Source of the DNA: Reticulitermes speratus
Taxonomy: Eukaryota; Arthropoda; Insecta; Blattodea; Rhinotermitidae
DNA: 64,000 nucleotides
NCBI GenBank assembly: GCA_021186555.1
Contig: JAJKFL010000006.1
Location: 40,173,478 to 40,237,477, forward strand
Direction: 5' to 3'
In this document: positions 10,843-26,240 of the stretch, piece by piece
Position numbering within the stretch: position 1 is the first letter of the stretch
How the letters are laid out: each line of letters opens with the position of its first letter
Position numbers and translations under genes: made by a program
Notes under the pieces: generated by a model
The model's database searches: none
Seen by the model: the letters and a program-made list of their open reading frames with translations, nothing else
What the model was told of the DNA's origin: nothing

Positions 10843-13299
10843 CTACCTTACTAACATACTTATATACTAAATTAATTACATACTACATTACTTATATACT
10901 ACCTTACTACATACAAAATTAATTACATACTATCTTACATACTATCTTATTTACATAATAACTTACTTACATACTACCTTATTTAAATACTAACTTACTT
11001 ATATACCAACTTACATTACATACACACATACATATTTTTTTATATAAAAACTTACATACTACCTTACTTAAATACTAACAAACTTACATACTAACTAACA
11101 TTACATACATACATACATCACACATTTTTTTATAAGAACTTACATACTACCTAACTTAAATACTATCCAACTTATATACTAACTAACATTACATACATAC
11201 ATACATTATACATTTTTTTATAAGAACTTACATAATACCTTACTTAAATACTAACTTACTTGTATACTAACGTTCTTAAGTACTAACTTACATACTTAGT
11301 ACCTTACATTCTACCTCCTTTACATTCTACATAACATACATACATTTTTATACTAACATACAATCTTACTTACAACTACATTTTTCTTTGTATTTTTTTT
11401 TATAAAAACATACATACTACTTTACTTAAATACTAACTAACTTATATACTAACTAACATTACATACATACTAAATTCTTTTTTTATATAAAGTTACATAC
11501 TACCTTACTTAAATACTAACTAACTAATATACTAACATTACATACATAATACAATTTTTTTATAAAAACTTACATACTACCTTACTTAAATACTAACTAA
11601 CTAATATACTAACTAACATTACATACATACTACATTTTTTTTGTTTTTTTGTTTTTTCTTTTTTTTTTGTTTTTTGTTTTTTTTTGTTTTTTTTATAAAA
11701 ACTTACATAATACCTTACTTGAATACTAACTAACTAATATACTAACTAACATTATATACATACTACATTTTTTTTTTTTATGAAAACTTACATACTACCT
11801 TACTTAAATACTAACTAACTTATATGCTAACTAACATTACATGCATACTACATTTTTTTTTGTTTTTTTTTTTGTTTTTTTCTGTTTTTTTTTTTTTTTT
11901 TTATCAAAACTTACATAATACCTTACTTGATACTAACTAACTAATATACTAACTAACATTACATACATACTAAATTTTTTGTTTTTTATTGTTTCTTTTG
12001 TTTTTTTTTTTTTTTTTGTTTTTTTTAAATAAAAACTTACATACTACCTTACTTAAATACTAACTAACTTATATGCTAACTACATTACATACATACATAA
12101 TACATTTTTTTTAAATTACATACTACCTTACTTAAATACTAACTAACTAATATACTAACATTACATACATACTTTTTTTTTTTAAATATAAAACTTACAT
12201 ACTACCTTACTTAAATACTAAATAACTTATATACTAACTAACATTACATACATACTAAATTTTTTTTTATAAAAACTTACATACTACCTTACTTAAATAC
12301 TAACTAACTAATATACTAACTAACATTACATACATAATACAATTTTTTTTTATAAAAACTTACATACTACCTTACTTAAATACTAACTAATATACTAACT
12401 AACATTACATACATACTAACATTTTTTTTTTTTATAAAAAACTTTACATAATACCTTACTTGAATACTAACTAATATACTAACTAACATTACATACATAC
12501 TAAATTTTTTTTTTTTTTTTAATAAAAACTTACATACTACCTTACTTAAATACTAACTAACTTATATGCTAACTTACATTACATACATACATAATACATT
12601 TTTTTTAAATTACATACTACCTTACTTAAATACTAACTAACTAATATACTAACATTACATACATACTTTTTTTTATATAAAAACTTACATACTACCTTAC
12701 TTAAATACTAACTAACTTATATGCTAACTTACATTACATACATTCATACTACATTTTTTTTGGTTTTTTTTTTGTTTTTTTAAAGAATTTACATACTAAC
12801 TTACTTAAATACTAACTTACTTATATACTAACTTTCTTAAGTACTAACTTACTTACATAACTTACTTACATTCTACCTTCTTTACATTCTACATAACATA
12901 CATACTTTTTATACTAACAATCTTACAAACTACATTTTTTTTATAAAATCTTACATACTACTAACTTTTTGTTTTTTACATATTACATATTGCATCTGCT
13001 GCGGGGCCCTTCATCACGCAACTAACTTACTTACAAATTTACATACTACATTTCTTTTTTATTCTAACTTACATAAAATCTTACTTACATACTACATTTT
13101 TTGTTTTCTTTATAAAAAATAGCACACAATCTTATACTACATTCTTTACATAATACATAACATAATTACAGAATGTCTTACATTCAAATTTATATACATT
13201 TTGTTTTTTTTTTATTTTAGCTTACATACATTGTTACTTACAAACCACACTTTTTTGTTTTTTTTTAGTAACTTACATACAAATTTTCTTACATAGTAC

Positions 13300-13870
13300 C
13301 TTAGGCATTTCGTGCCTTTATCGTATCCTGCTTTGGCCAGTGAATGTTGCCAGTTAATATGGCTGCTGTATGCTGTCACACTTTTTGTGTCAGACATGGT
13401 AAAAAACTATGATCAGTTGTACTGACATTATTATTTGACCGCATAGTATACAGTTTTAATAAAAGTTTCTACGTAAATTTGGAGGGTATTAACGTGCTTT
13501 AACAAACAGATATACGGAAAATTGTAGAACATGACGGAAATTGTGAAGTAAATTCAAAATCCACTAATATACATTCCAAATATCAACTTACAATTATCCA
13601 GTCTACCTACAATTAATTTCAATGTTTCTCTGATATACAGTACCTCCACATACAAGCAGGCATCATTCACTGTTACACCCCCTCGCCACGGTGAGGCACA
13701 GGATCTGGAGGGGGGATATGTAAACCTGCGTCTTGCACAGGTTTTCATATCCACATCCGAGTCAGTAGTCCAGATAGGATGTGATGCTATCTGGAATTCC
13801 TGTTTTCGAGCCAAAGTAGTATCATCGTGACGGAACAGAATATTAAAACCTTGAAAACATTACTCACGCA
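13300..13870 (+). repeat. satellite core 3 with leader
   Basis: Core from 13355, nearly identical to cores 1 and 2. A few single-base deletions (for example GATAGGATG for GATAGGGATG in loop 2) lengthen a chance minus-strand open frame. Confidence 0.92.
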
Positions 13871-16274
13871 CTACCTTACTAACATACTTATATACTAAAT
13901 TAATTACATACTACATTACTTATATACTACCTTACTTACATACAAAATTAATTACATACTATCTTACATACTATCTTACTTACATAATAACTTACTTACA
14001 TACTACCTTATTTAAATACTAACTTACTTATATACCAACTTACATTACATACACACATACATACTTTTTTTATATAAAAACTTACATACTACCTTACTTA
14101 AATACTAACAAACTTACATACTAACTAACATTACATACATACATACATCACACATTTTTTTATAAGAACTTACATACTACCTAACTTAAATACTATCCAA
14201 CTTATATACTAACTAACATTACATACATACATACATTATACATTTTTTTATAAGAACTTACATAATACCTTACTTAAATACTAACTTACTTGTATACTAA
14301 CGTTCTTAAGTACTAACTTACATACTTAGTACCTTACATTCTACCTCCTTTACATTCTACATAACATACATACATTTTTATACTAAACATACAATCTTAC
14401 TTACAACTACATTTTTCTTTGTATTTTTTTTTATAAAAACATACATACTACTTTACTTAAATACTAACTAACTTATATACTAACTAACATTACATACATA
14501 CTAAATTCTTTTTTTTTATATAAACTTACATACTACCTTACTTAAATACTAACTAACTAATATACTATAACATTACATACATAATACAATTTTTTTTATA
14601 AAAACTTACATACTACCTTACTTAAATACTAACTAACTAATATACTAACTAACATTACATACATACTACATTTTTTTGTTTTTTTCTGTTTTTTTTTTTT
14701 TTTTTTTTTTTTTATAAAACTTACATAATACCTTACTTGAATACTAACTAACTAATATACTAACTAACATTAATACATACTACATTTTTTTTTTTTTTAT
14801 GAAAACTTACATACTACCTTACTTAAATACTAACTAACTTATATCTAACTAACATTACATATACTACATTTTTTGTTTTTTTTTTGTTTTTTTTGTTTTT
14901 TTTTTTTTTTATCAAAACTTACTAATACCTTACTTGAATACTAACTAACTAATATACTAACTAATACATACTACTAAATTTTTTGTTTTTATTGTTTCTT
15001 TGTTTTTGTTTTTTTTTTTTTTTTAAATAAAACTTACATACTACCTTACTTAAATAAACTAAATATATGCTAACTTACATTACATACATACATAATACAT
15101 TTTTTAATACATACTACTACTTAAATACTAACTAACTAATATACTAATTACATACTACTTTTTTTTTTTTAATATAAAAACTTACATACTACCTTACTTA
15201 AATACTAAATAACTTATATACTAACTAACATTACATACATACTAATTTTTTTTTTATAAAAACTTACATACTACCTTACTTAAATACTAACTAACTAATA
15301 TACTAACTAACATTACATACATAATACAATTTTTTTTATAAAAACTTACATACTACCTTACTTAAATACTAACTAATATACTAACTAACATTACATACAT
15401 ACTACATTTTTTTTTTTTTATAAACTTACATAATACCTTACTTGAATACTAACTAATTTACTAACTAACATTACATACATACTAAATTTTTTTTTTTTTT
15501 TTATAAAAACTTACATACTACCTTACTTAAATACTAACTAACTTATATGCTAACTTACATTACATACATACATAATACATTTTTTTTAAATTACATACTA
15601 CCTTACTTAAATACTAACTAACTAATATACTAACATTACATACATACTTTTTTTTATATAAAAACTTACATACTACCTTACTTAAATACTAACTAACTTA
15701 TATGCTAACTTACATTACATACATTCATACTACATTTTTTTGGTTTTTTTTGTTTTTTATAAGAATTTACATACTAACTTACTTAAATACTAACTTACTT
15801 ATATACTAACTTTCTTAAGTACTAACTTACTTACATAACTTACTTACATTCTACCTTCTTTACATTCTACATAACATACATACTTTTTATACTAACAATC
15901 TTACAAACTACATTTTTTTTATAAAAATCTTACATACTACTAACTTTTTGTTTTTTACATATTACATATTGCATCTGCTGCGGGGCCCTTCATCACGCAA
16001 CTAACTTACTTACAAATTTACATACTACATTTCTTTTTTTATTCTAACTTACATAAAATCTTACTTACATACTACATTTTTTGTTTTCTTTATAAAAAAT
16101 AGCACACAATCTTATACTACATTCTTTACATAATACATAACATAATTACAAATGTCTTACATTCAAATTTATATACATTTTGTTTTTTTTTATTTTAGCT
16201 TACATACATTGTTACTTACAAACCACACTTTTTTTTTTTTTTAGTAACTTACATACAAATTTTCTTACATAGTA

Positions 16275-16847
16275 CCTTAGGCATTTCGTGCCTTTATCGT
16301 ATCCTGCTTTGGCCAGTGAATGTTGCCAGTTAATATGGCTGCTGTATGCTGTCACACTTTTTGTGTCAGACATGGTAAAAAACTATGATCAGTTGTACTG
16401 ACATTATTATTTGACCGCATATATACAGTTTTAATAAACGTTTCTACGTAAATTTGGAGGGTAATAACGTGCTTTAACAAACAGATATACGGAAAATTGT
16501 AGAACATGACTGGAAATTGTGAAGTAAATTCAAAATCCACTAATATACATTCCAAATATCAACTTACAATTATCCAGTCTACCTACAATTAATTTCAATG
16601 TTTCTCTGATATACAGTACCTCCACATACAAGCAGGCATCATTCACTGTTACACCCCCTCGCCACGGTGAGGCACAGGATCTGGAGGGGGGATATGTAAA
16701 CCTGCGTCTTGCACAGGTTTTCATATCCACATCCGAGTCAGTAGTCCAGATAGGGATGTGATGCTATCTGGAATTCCTGTTTTCGAGCCAAAGTAGTATC
16801 ATCGTGACGGAACGAGATATTAAAACCTTGAAAACATTACTCACGCA
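16275..16847 (+). repeat. satellite core 4 with leader
   Basis: Core from 16331. Both stem-loops are intact. Small differences include CGAGATATT for CAGAATATT near the right end. Confidence 0.92.
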
Positions 16848-18623
16848 CTACCTTACTAACATACTTATATACTAAATTAATTACATACTAAATTACTTAT
16901 ATACTACCTTACTTACATACAAAATTAATTACATACTATCTTACATACTATCTTACTTACATAATAACTTACTTACATACTACCTTATTTAAATACTAAC
17001 TTACTTATATACCAACTTACATTACATACACACATACATACTTTTTTTATATAATAACTTACATACTACCTTACTTAAATACTAACAAACTTACATACTA
17101 ACTAACATTACATACATACATACATCACACATTTTTTTTATAAGAACTTACATACTACCTAACTTAAATACTATCCAACTTATATACTAACTAACATTAC
17201 ATACATACATTATACATTTTTTTATAAGAACTTACATAATACCTTACTTAAATACTAACTTACTTGTATACTAACGTTCTTAAGTACTAACTTACATACT
17301 AAGTACCTTACATTCTACCTCCTTTACATTCTACATAACATACATACATTTTTATACTAACATACAATCTTACTTACAACTACATTTTTCTTTGTATTTT
17401 TTTTATAAAAACAATACATACTACCTTACTTAAATACTAACATAAACTTAATATACTAACTAACATTACATACATACTAAATTTTTTTTTATAATAAACT
17501 TACATTACTACCTTACTTAAATACTAAACTAACTAATATACTAACTAACATTACATACATAATACAATTTTTTTTTTATAAAAACTTACATACTACCTTA
17601 CTTAAATACACTAACTAACTAATATACTAACTAAACATTACATACATACTACTATTTTTTTTATATAAAAACTTACATAATACCTTACTTGAATACTAAC
17701 TAACTAATATACTAACTAACATTACATACATACTACATTTTTTTTTTTTTATAAAAACTTACATAATACCTTACTTGAATACTAACTAACTAATATCTAA
17801 CTAACATTACATCATACAAATTTTTTTTTTTTTTTTATAAAAACTTACATACTACCTTACTTAAATACTAACTAACTTATATGCTAACTTACATTACATA
17901 CATACATAATACATTTTTTTAAAATTACATACTACCTTACTTAAATACTAACTAACTAACTAATATACTAACATTACATACATACTTTTTTTTTTATATA
18001 AAAACTTACATACTACCTTACTTAAATACTAACTAACTTATATGCTAACTTACATTACATACATTCATACTACATTTTTTTGGTTTTTTTTTGTTTTTTA
18101 TAAGAATTTACATACTTAACTTACTTAAATACTAACTTACTTATATACTAACTTTCTTAAGTACTAACTTACTTACATAACTTACTTACATTCTACCTTC
18201 TTTACATTCTACATAACATACATACTTTTTTATACTAACAATCTTACAAACTACATTTTTTTTATAAAATCTTACATACTACTAACTTTTTGTTTTTTAC
18301 ATATTACATATTGCATCTGCTGCGGGGCCCTTCATCACGCAACTAACTTACTTACAAATTTACATACTACATTTCTTTTTTATTCTAACTTACATAAAAT
18401 CTTACTTACATACTACATTTTTTGTTTTCTTTATAAAAAATAGCACACAATCTTATACTACATTCTTTACATAATACATAACATAATTACATAATGTCTT
18501 ACATTCAAATTTACATACATTTTGTTTTGTTTTTTTCATTTTAGCTTACATACATTGTTACTGTACAAACCACACTTTTTTGTTTTTTTTTAGTAACTTA
18601 CATACAAATTTTCTTACATAGTA

Positions 18624-19195
18624 CCTTAGGCATTTCGTGCCTTTATCGTATCCTGCTTTGGCCAGTGAATGTTGCCAGTTAATATGGCTGCTGTATGCTG
18701 TCACACTTTTGTGTCAGACATGGTAAAAAACTATGATCAGTTGTACTGACATTATTATTTGACCCATAGTATACAGTTTTAATAAACGTTTCTACGTAAA
18801 TTTGGAGGGTAATAACGTGCTTTAAACAAACAGATATACGGAAAATTGTAGAACATGACTGGAAATTGTGAAGTAAATTCAAAATCCACTAATATACATT
18901 CCAAATATCAACTTACAATTATCCAGTCTACCTACAATTAATTTCAATGTTTCTCTGATATACAGTACCTCCACATACAAGCAGGCATCATTCACTGTTA
19001 CACCCCTCGCCACGGTGAGGCACAGGATCTGGAGGGGGGATATGTAAACCTGCGTCTTGCACAGGTTTTCATATCCACATCCGAGTCAGTAGTCCAGATA
19101 GGGATGTGATGCTATCTGGAATTCCTGTTTTCGAGCCAAAGTAGTATCATCGTGACGGAACAGAATATTAAAACCTTGAAAACATTACTCACGCA
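18624..19195 (+). repeat. satellite core 5 with leader
   Basis: Core from 18680, with both stem-loops intact. Single-base losses occur in homopolymers (CACTTTTGTG, CACCCCTCG), the pattern expected of long-read consensus errors. Confidence 0.92.
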
Positions 19196-21876
19196 CTACC
19201 TTACTAACATACTTATATACTAAATTAATTACATACTACATTACTTATATACTACCTTACTTACATACAAAATTAATTACATACTATCTTACATACTATC
19301 TTACTTACATAATAACTTACTTACATACTACCTTATTTAAATACTAACTTACTTATATACCAACTTACATTACATACACACATACATACTTTTTTTATAT
19401 AAAACTTACATACTACCTTACTTAAATACTAACAAACTTACATACTAACTAACATTACATACATACATACATCACACATTTTTTTATAAGAACTTACATA
19501 CTACCTAACTTAAATACTATCAACTTATATACTAACTAACATTACATACATACATACATTATACATTTTTTTTATAAAACTTACATAATACCTTACTTAA
19601 ATACTAACTTACTTGTATACTAACGTTCTTAATACTAACTTACATACTAATACCTTACATTCTACTCCTTTACATTCTACATAACATACATACATTTTTA
19701 TACTAACATACATATCTTACTTACAACTACATTTTTCTTTGTATTTTTTTTATAAAAACATACATACTACCTTACTTAAATACTAACTAACTTATATACT
19801 AACTAACATTACATACATACTATAATTCTTTTTTTATAAAATAATACTTACTTATATACTAACTAACAATTACTACTAACATTAATCATATACTTTTTTT
19901 TATAAAAACTTAATACTACTTACTTAAATACTAACTAACTATATACTAACTAACTTACATACATATCTATTTTTTTTATAAAAACTTACATAATACCTTA
20001 CTTGAATACTAACTAACTAATATACTAACTAACATTACATACATAACTACATTTTTTATATTTTTTTTTATAAAAACTTACATACTAACCTTACTTAAAT
20101 ACTAACTAACTAATATCTAACTAACATTACATACTAATACATTTTTTTTTATTTTTTTAAAACTTACATAATACCTTACTTGAATACTAACTAACTAATT
20201 ATAAACTAAACTTACATACATACTAAATTTTTTTTTTTTTTATAAAAACTTACATACTACCTTACTTAAATACTAAACTAACTTATATAGCTAACTTACA
20301 TTACATACATACATAATACATTTTTTTTTAAAAATACTACCTTACTTAAATACTAACAAACTTACATACTAACTAACATTAATACATACATACATCACAC
20401 ATTTTTTTATAAGAACTTACATACTACCTAACTTAAATACTATCCAACTTATATACTAACTAAACATTACATACATACATACATTATACATTTTTTTTAA
20501 AAACTTACATAATACCTTACTTAAATAATAACTTACTTGTATACTAACGTTCTTAATACTAACTTACATACTAAGTACCTTACATTCTACTCCTTTACAT
20601 TCACATAACATACATACATTTTTATAACTAACATACAATCTTACTTACACTACATTTTCTTTGTATTTTTTTTATAAAAACAAACATACTACCTTACTTA
20701 AATACTAACTAACTTATATACTAACTAACATTACATACATACTAAATTCTTTTTTTAATAAACTTACATACTACCTTACTTAAATACTAACAACTAATAT
20801 ACTAACTAACATTACATACATAAATAAAATTTTTTTTTATAAAAACTTACATACTACCTTACTTAAATACTAACAACTAATATACTAACTAAACATTAAA
20901 ATACATACTACATTTTTTTTTTCTTTTTTTTGTTTTTTTTTTATAAACTTACAAATACCTTACTTGAATACTAACTAATAATTACTAACTAACATTACAT
21001 ACATACTAATTTTTTTTGTTTTTTTTTTATAAAAACTTACAATACACTTAATACTAACAAATATACTAACAACTATACATACTATTTTTTTTTTTATAAA
21101 ACTAATACTACCTTACTTAAATACTAACTAACTTATATGCTAACTTACATTACATACATACATAATACATTTTTTTTAAATTACATACTACCTTACTTAA
21201 ATACTAACTAACTAACTAATATACTAACATTACATACATACTTTTTTTTTTATATAAAAACTTACATACTACCTTACTTAAATACTAACTAACTTATATG
21301 CTAACTTACATTACATACATTCATACTACATTTTTTGGTTTTTTTTTTTTTTTTTATAAGAATTTACATACTAACTTACTTAAATACTAACTTACTTATA
21401 TACTAACTTTCTTAAGTACTAACTTACTTACATAACTTACTTACATTCTACCTTCTTTACATTCTACATAACATACATACTTTTATTATACAAACAATCT
21501 TACAAACTACATTTTTTTATAAAATCTTACATACTACTAACTTTTTGTTTTTTACATATTACATATTGCATCTGCGCGGGGCCCTTCATCACGCAACTAA
21601 CTTACTTACAAATTTACATACTACATTTCTTTTTTATTCTAACTTACATAAAATCTTACTTACATACTACATTTTTTGTTTTCTTTATAAAAAATAGCAC
21701 ACAATCTTATACTACATTCTTTACATAATACATAACATAATTACATAATGTCTTACATTCAAATTTACATACATTTTGTTTTGTTTTTTCATTTTAGCTT
21801 ACATACATTGTTACTGACAAACCACACTTTTTTGTTTTTTTTATAGTAACTTACATACAAATTTTCTTACATAGTA

Positions 21877-22452
21877 CCTTAGGCATTTCGTGCCTTTATC
21901 GTATCCTGCTTTGGCCAGTGAATGTTGCCAGTTAATATGGCTGCTGTATGCTGTCACACTTTTTGTGTCAGACATGGTAAAAAACTATGATCAGTTGTAC
22001 TGACATTATTATTTGACCGCATAGTATACAGTTTTAATAAACGTTTCTACGTAAATTTGGAGGTAATAACGTGCTATAACAAACAGATATACGGAAAATT
22101 GTAGAACATGACTGAAAATTGTGAAGTAAATTCAAAATTCCACTAATATACATTCCAAATATCAACTTACAATTATCCAGTCTACCTACAATTAATTTCA
22201 ATGTTTCTCTGATATACAGTACCTCCACATACAAGCAGGCATCATTCACTGTTACACCCCCTCGCCCAAAGGTGAGGCACAGGATCTGGAGGGGGATATG
22301 TAAACCTGCGTCTTGCACAGGTTTTTCATATCCACATCCGAGTCAGTAGTCCAGATAGGGATGTGATGCTATCTGGAATTCCTGTTTTCGAGCCAAAGTA
22401 GTATCATCGTGACGGAACAGAATATTAAAACCTTGAAAACATTACTCACGCA
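21877..22452 (+). repeat. satellite core 6 with leader
   Basis: Core from 21932. Stem-loop 1 has an extra T in its right arm, and the CGCCACGG word is altered to CGCCCAAAGG. Confidence 0.9.
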
Positions 22453-24109
22453 CTACCTTACTAACATACTTAATACTAAATTAATTACATACTACATTAC
22501 TTATATACTACTTACTTACATACAAAATTAATTACATACTTATCTTACATACTATCTTACTTACATAATAACTTACTTACATACTACCTTATTTAAATAC
22601 TAACTTACTTATATACCAACTTACATTACATACACACATACATACTTTTTTTATATAATAACTTACATACTACCTTACTTAAATACTAACAAACTTACAT
22701 ACTAACTAACATTACATACATACATACATACACATTTTTTTATAAGAACTTACATACTACCTAACTTAAATACTATCCAACTTATATACTAACTAACATT
22801 ACATACATACATACATTATACATTTTTTTATAAGAACTTACATAATACCTTACTTAAATACTAACTTACTTGTATACTAACGTTCTTAAGTACTAACTTA
22901 CATACTAAGTACCTTACATTCTACCTCCTTTACATTCTACATAACATACATACATTTTTATACTAACATACAATCTTACTTACAACTACATTTTTCTTTG
23001 TATTTTTTTATAAAAACAAACATACTACCTTACTTAAATACTAAATAACTTATATACTAACTAACATTACATACAATGCTAAATTTTTTTTTATAAAAAC
23101 TTACATACTACCTTACTTAAATACTAACTAACTAATATACTAACACATTACATACATAATACAATTTTTTTTATAAAAACTTACATACTACCTTACTTAA
23201 ATACTAACTAACTAATATACTAACTAACATTACATACATACAAATTTTTTTTTTTTTTTTTGAAACTTACATAATACCTTACTTGAATACTAACTAACTA
23301 ATATACTAACTAACATTACATACATACTAAATTTTTTTTTTTTTTTTTTTTTTTATAAAAACTTACATACTACCTTACTTAAATACTAACTACTATAGTA
23401 ACTTACATTACATTACATACATATAATTTTTTAAATACATACTACCTTACTTAAATACTAACTAACTAACTAATATACTAACATTACATACATACTTTTT
23501 TTATATAAAAACTTACATACTACCTTACTTAAATACTAACTAACTTATATGCTAACTTACATTACATACATCATACTACATTTTTTGTTTTTTTTTTGTT
23601 TTTTATAAGAATTACATACTAACTACTTAAATACTAACTTACTTATATACTAACTTTCTTAAGTACTAACTTACTTACTAACTTACTTACATTCTACCTT
23701 CTTTACATTCTACATAACAACATACTTTTTATACTAACAATCTTACAAACTACTTTTTTTTTTATAAAATTTACATACTACTAACTTTTTGTTTTTTACA
23801 TATTACATATTGCATCTGCTGCGGGCCCTTCATCACGCAACTAACTTACTTACAAATTTACATATACATTTCTTTTTTATTCTAACTTACATAAAATCTT
23901 ACATACTACATTTTTTGTTTTTTTTATAAAAAATAGCACACAATCTTATACTACATTCTTTACATAATACATAACATAATTACATAATGTCTTACATTCA
24001 AATTTACATACATTTGTTTTTTTTTCATTTTAGCTTACATACATTGTTACTTACAAACCACACTTTTTTGTTTTTTTTAGTAACTTACATACAAATTTTC
24101 TTACATATA

Positions 24110-24682
24110 CCTTAGGCATTTCGTGCCTTTATCGTATCCTGCTTTGGCCAGTGAATGTTGCCAGTTAATATGGCTGCTGTATGCTGTCACACTTTTTGTG
24201 TCAGACATGGAAAAAAACTATGATCAGTTGTACTGACTATTATTATTGACCGCTTTAGTATACAGTTTTAATAAAAGTTTCTACGTAAATTTGGAGGGTA
24301 ATAACGTGCTTTTAACAAACAGATATACGGAAATTGTAGAACATGACTGAAATTGTGAAGTAAATTCAAAATCCACTAATATACATTCCAAATATCAACT
24401 TACAATTATCCAGTCTACCTACAATTAATTTCAATGTTTCTCTGATATACAGTACCTCCACATACAAGCAGGCATCATTCACTGTTACACCCCTCGCCAC
24501 GGTGAGGCACAGGATCTGGAGGGGGGATATGTAAACCTGCGTCTTGCACAGGTTTTCATATCCACATCCGAGTCAGTAGTCCAGATAGGGATGTGATGCT
24601 ATCTGGAATTCCTGTTTTCGAGCCAAAGTAGTATCATCGTGACGGAACAGAATATTAAAACCTTGAAAACATTACTCACGCA
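24110..24682 (+). repeat. satellite core 7 with leader
   Basis: Core from 24165, both stem-loops intact. The following spacer is the shortest (about 1.1 kb), and its middle part, roughly 24940-25390, is poorly resolved. Confidence 0.9.
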
Positions 24683-25749
24683 CTACCTTTACTAACATAC
24701 TTATATACTAATTAATTACATACTACATTACTTATATACTACCTTACTACATACAAAATTAATTACATACTATCTTACATACTATCTTACTTACATAATA
24801 ACTTACTTACATAACTAACCTTATTTAAATACTAACTTACTTATATACCAACTTACATTACATACACACATACATACTTTTTTATATAAAAACTTACATA
24901 CTACCTTACTTAAATACAAACTAACTAAATACTAACAACATTAATACTACACATTTTTTTTTTTTTTTAACTTAATAATCCCTTACTGAATACTAAAAAA
25001 TAATTACTAATAAAAATACAAAAATTTTTTTTTTTTTTGTTTTTTTTTTTTTTTTTTTTATAAAAACTTACAACTACCTTACTTAAATATAACTAATTAT
25101 ATCAAACTTACATTAATACATACAAAAAAAATTTTTTTTTAATTTCTTATACCTTATTAAAATACAACTAACTAACTAATATACTAAATTACATAAAATT
25201 TTTTTTTTTTAATAAAAACTTACAAAACCTTACTTAATACTAATAACTAATCTAACAACATTACAAACATACTCAGGTTTTTTTTTTTTTTAAAAAACTA
25301 CAAAAATACAACTTACTTAATTATTTTTAATTTTTAAAAACTTATAATTCAATTCTTACATTACCATCTTTTTTAAAAACATTTTTTTTTTTATAAAATC
25401 TTACATACTACTAACTTTTTGTTTTTTACATATTACATATTGCATCTGCTGCGGGGGCCCTTCATCACGCAACTAACTTACTTACAAATTTACATACTAC
25501 ATTTCTTTTTTATTCTAACTTACATAAAATCTTACTTACATACTACATTTTTTGTTTTTCTTTATAAAAAATAGCACACAATCTTATACTACATTCTTTA
25601 CATAATACATAACATAATTACATAATGTCTTACATTCAAATTTACATACATTTTGTTTGTTTTTTCATTTTAGCTTACATACATTGTTACTGACAAACCA
25701 CACTTTTTTGTTTTTTTTAGTAACTTACATACAAATTTTCTTACATAGT

Positions 25750-26240
25750 ACCTTAGGCATTTCGTGCTTTATCGTATCCTGCTTTGGCCAGTGAATGTTG
25801 CCAGTTAATATGGCTGCTGTATGCTGTCACACTTTTTGTGTCAGACATGGTAAAAAACTATGATCAGTTGTACTGACATTATTATTTGACCGCATAGTAT
25901 ACAGTTTTAATAAACGTTTCTACGTAAATTTGGAGGGTAATAACGTGCTATAACAAACAGATATACGGAAAATTGTAGAACATGACTGGAAATTGTGAAG
26001 TAAATTCAAAATCCACTAATATACATTCCAAATATCAACTTACAATTATCCAGTCTACCTACAATTAATTTCAATGTTTCTCTGATATACAGTACCTCCA
26101 CATACAAGCAGGCATCATTCACTGTTACACCCCCTCGCCACGGTGAGGCACAGGATCTGGAGGGGGGATATGTAAACCTGCGTCTTGCACAGGTTTTCAT
26201 ATCCACATCCGAGTCAGTAGTCCAGATAGGGATGTGATGC
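25750..26240 (+). repeat. satellite core 8, truncated
   Basis: Core from 25805. It stops at GGGATGTGATGC (26240), directly after the loop of stem-loop 2 and the first base of its right arm, and passes straight into the disordered G-free tract. About 100 bp of the normal core right end is missing. Confidence 0.88.
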
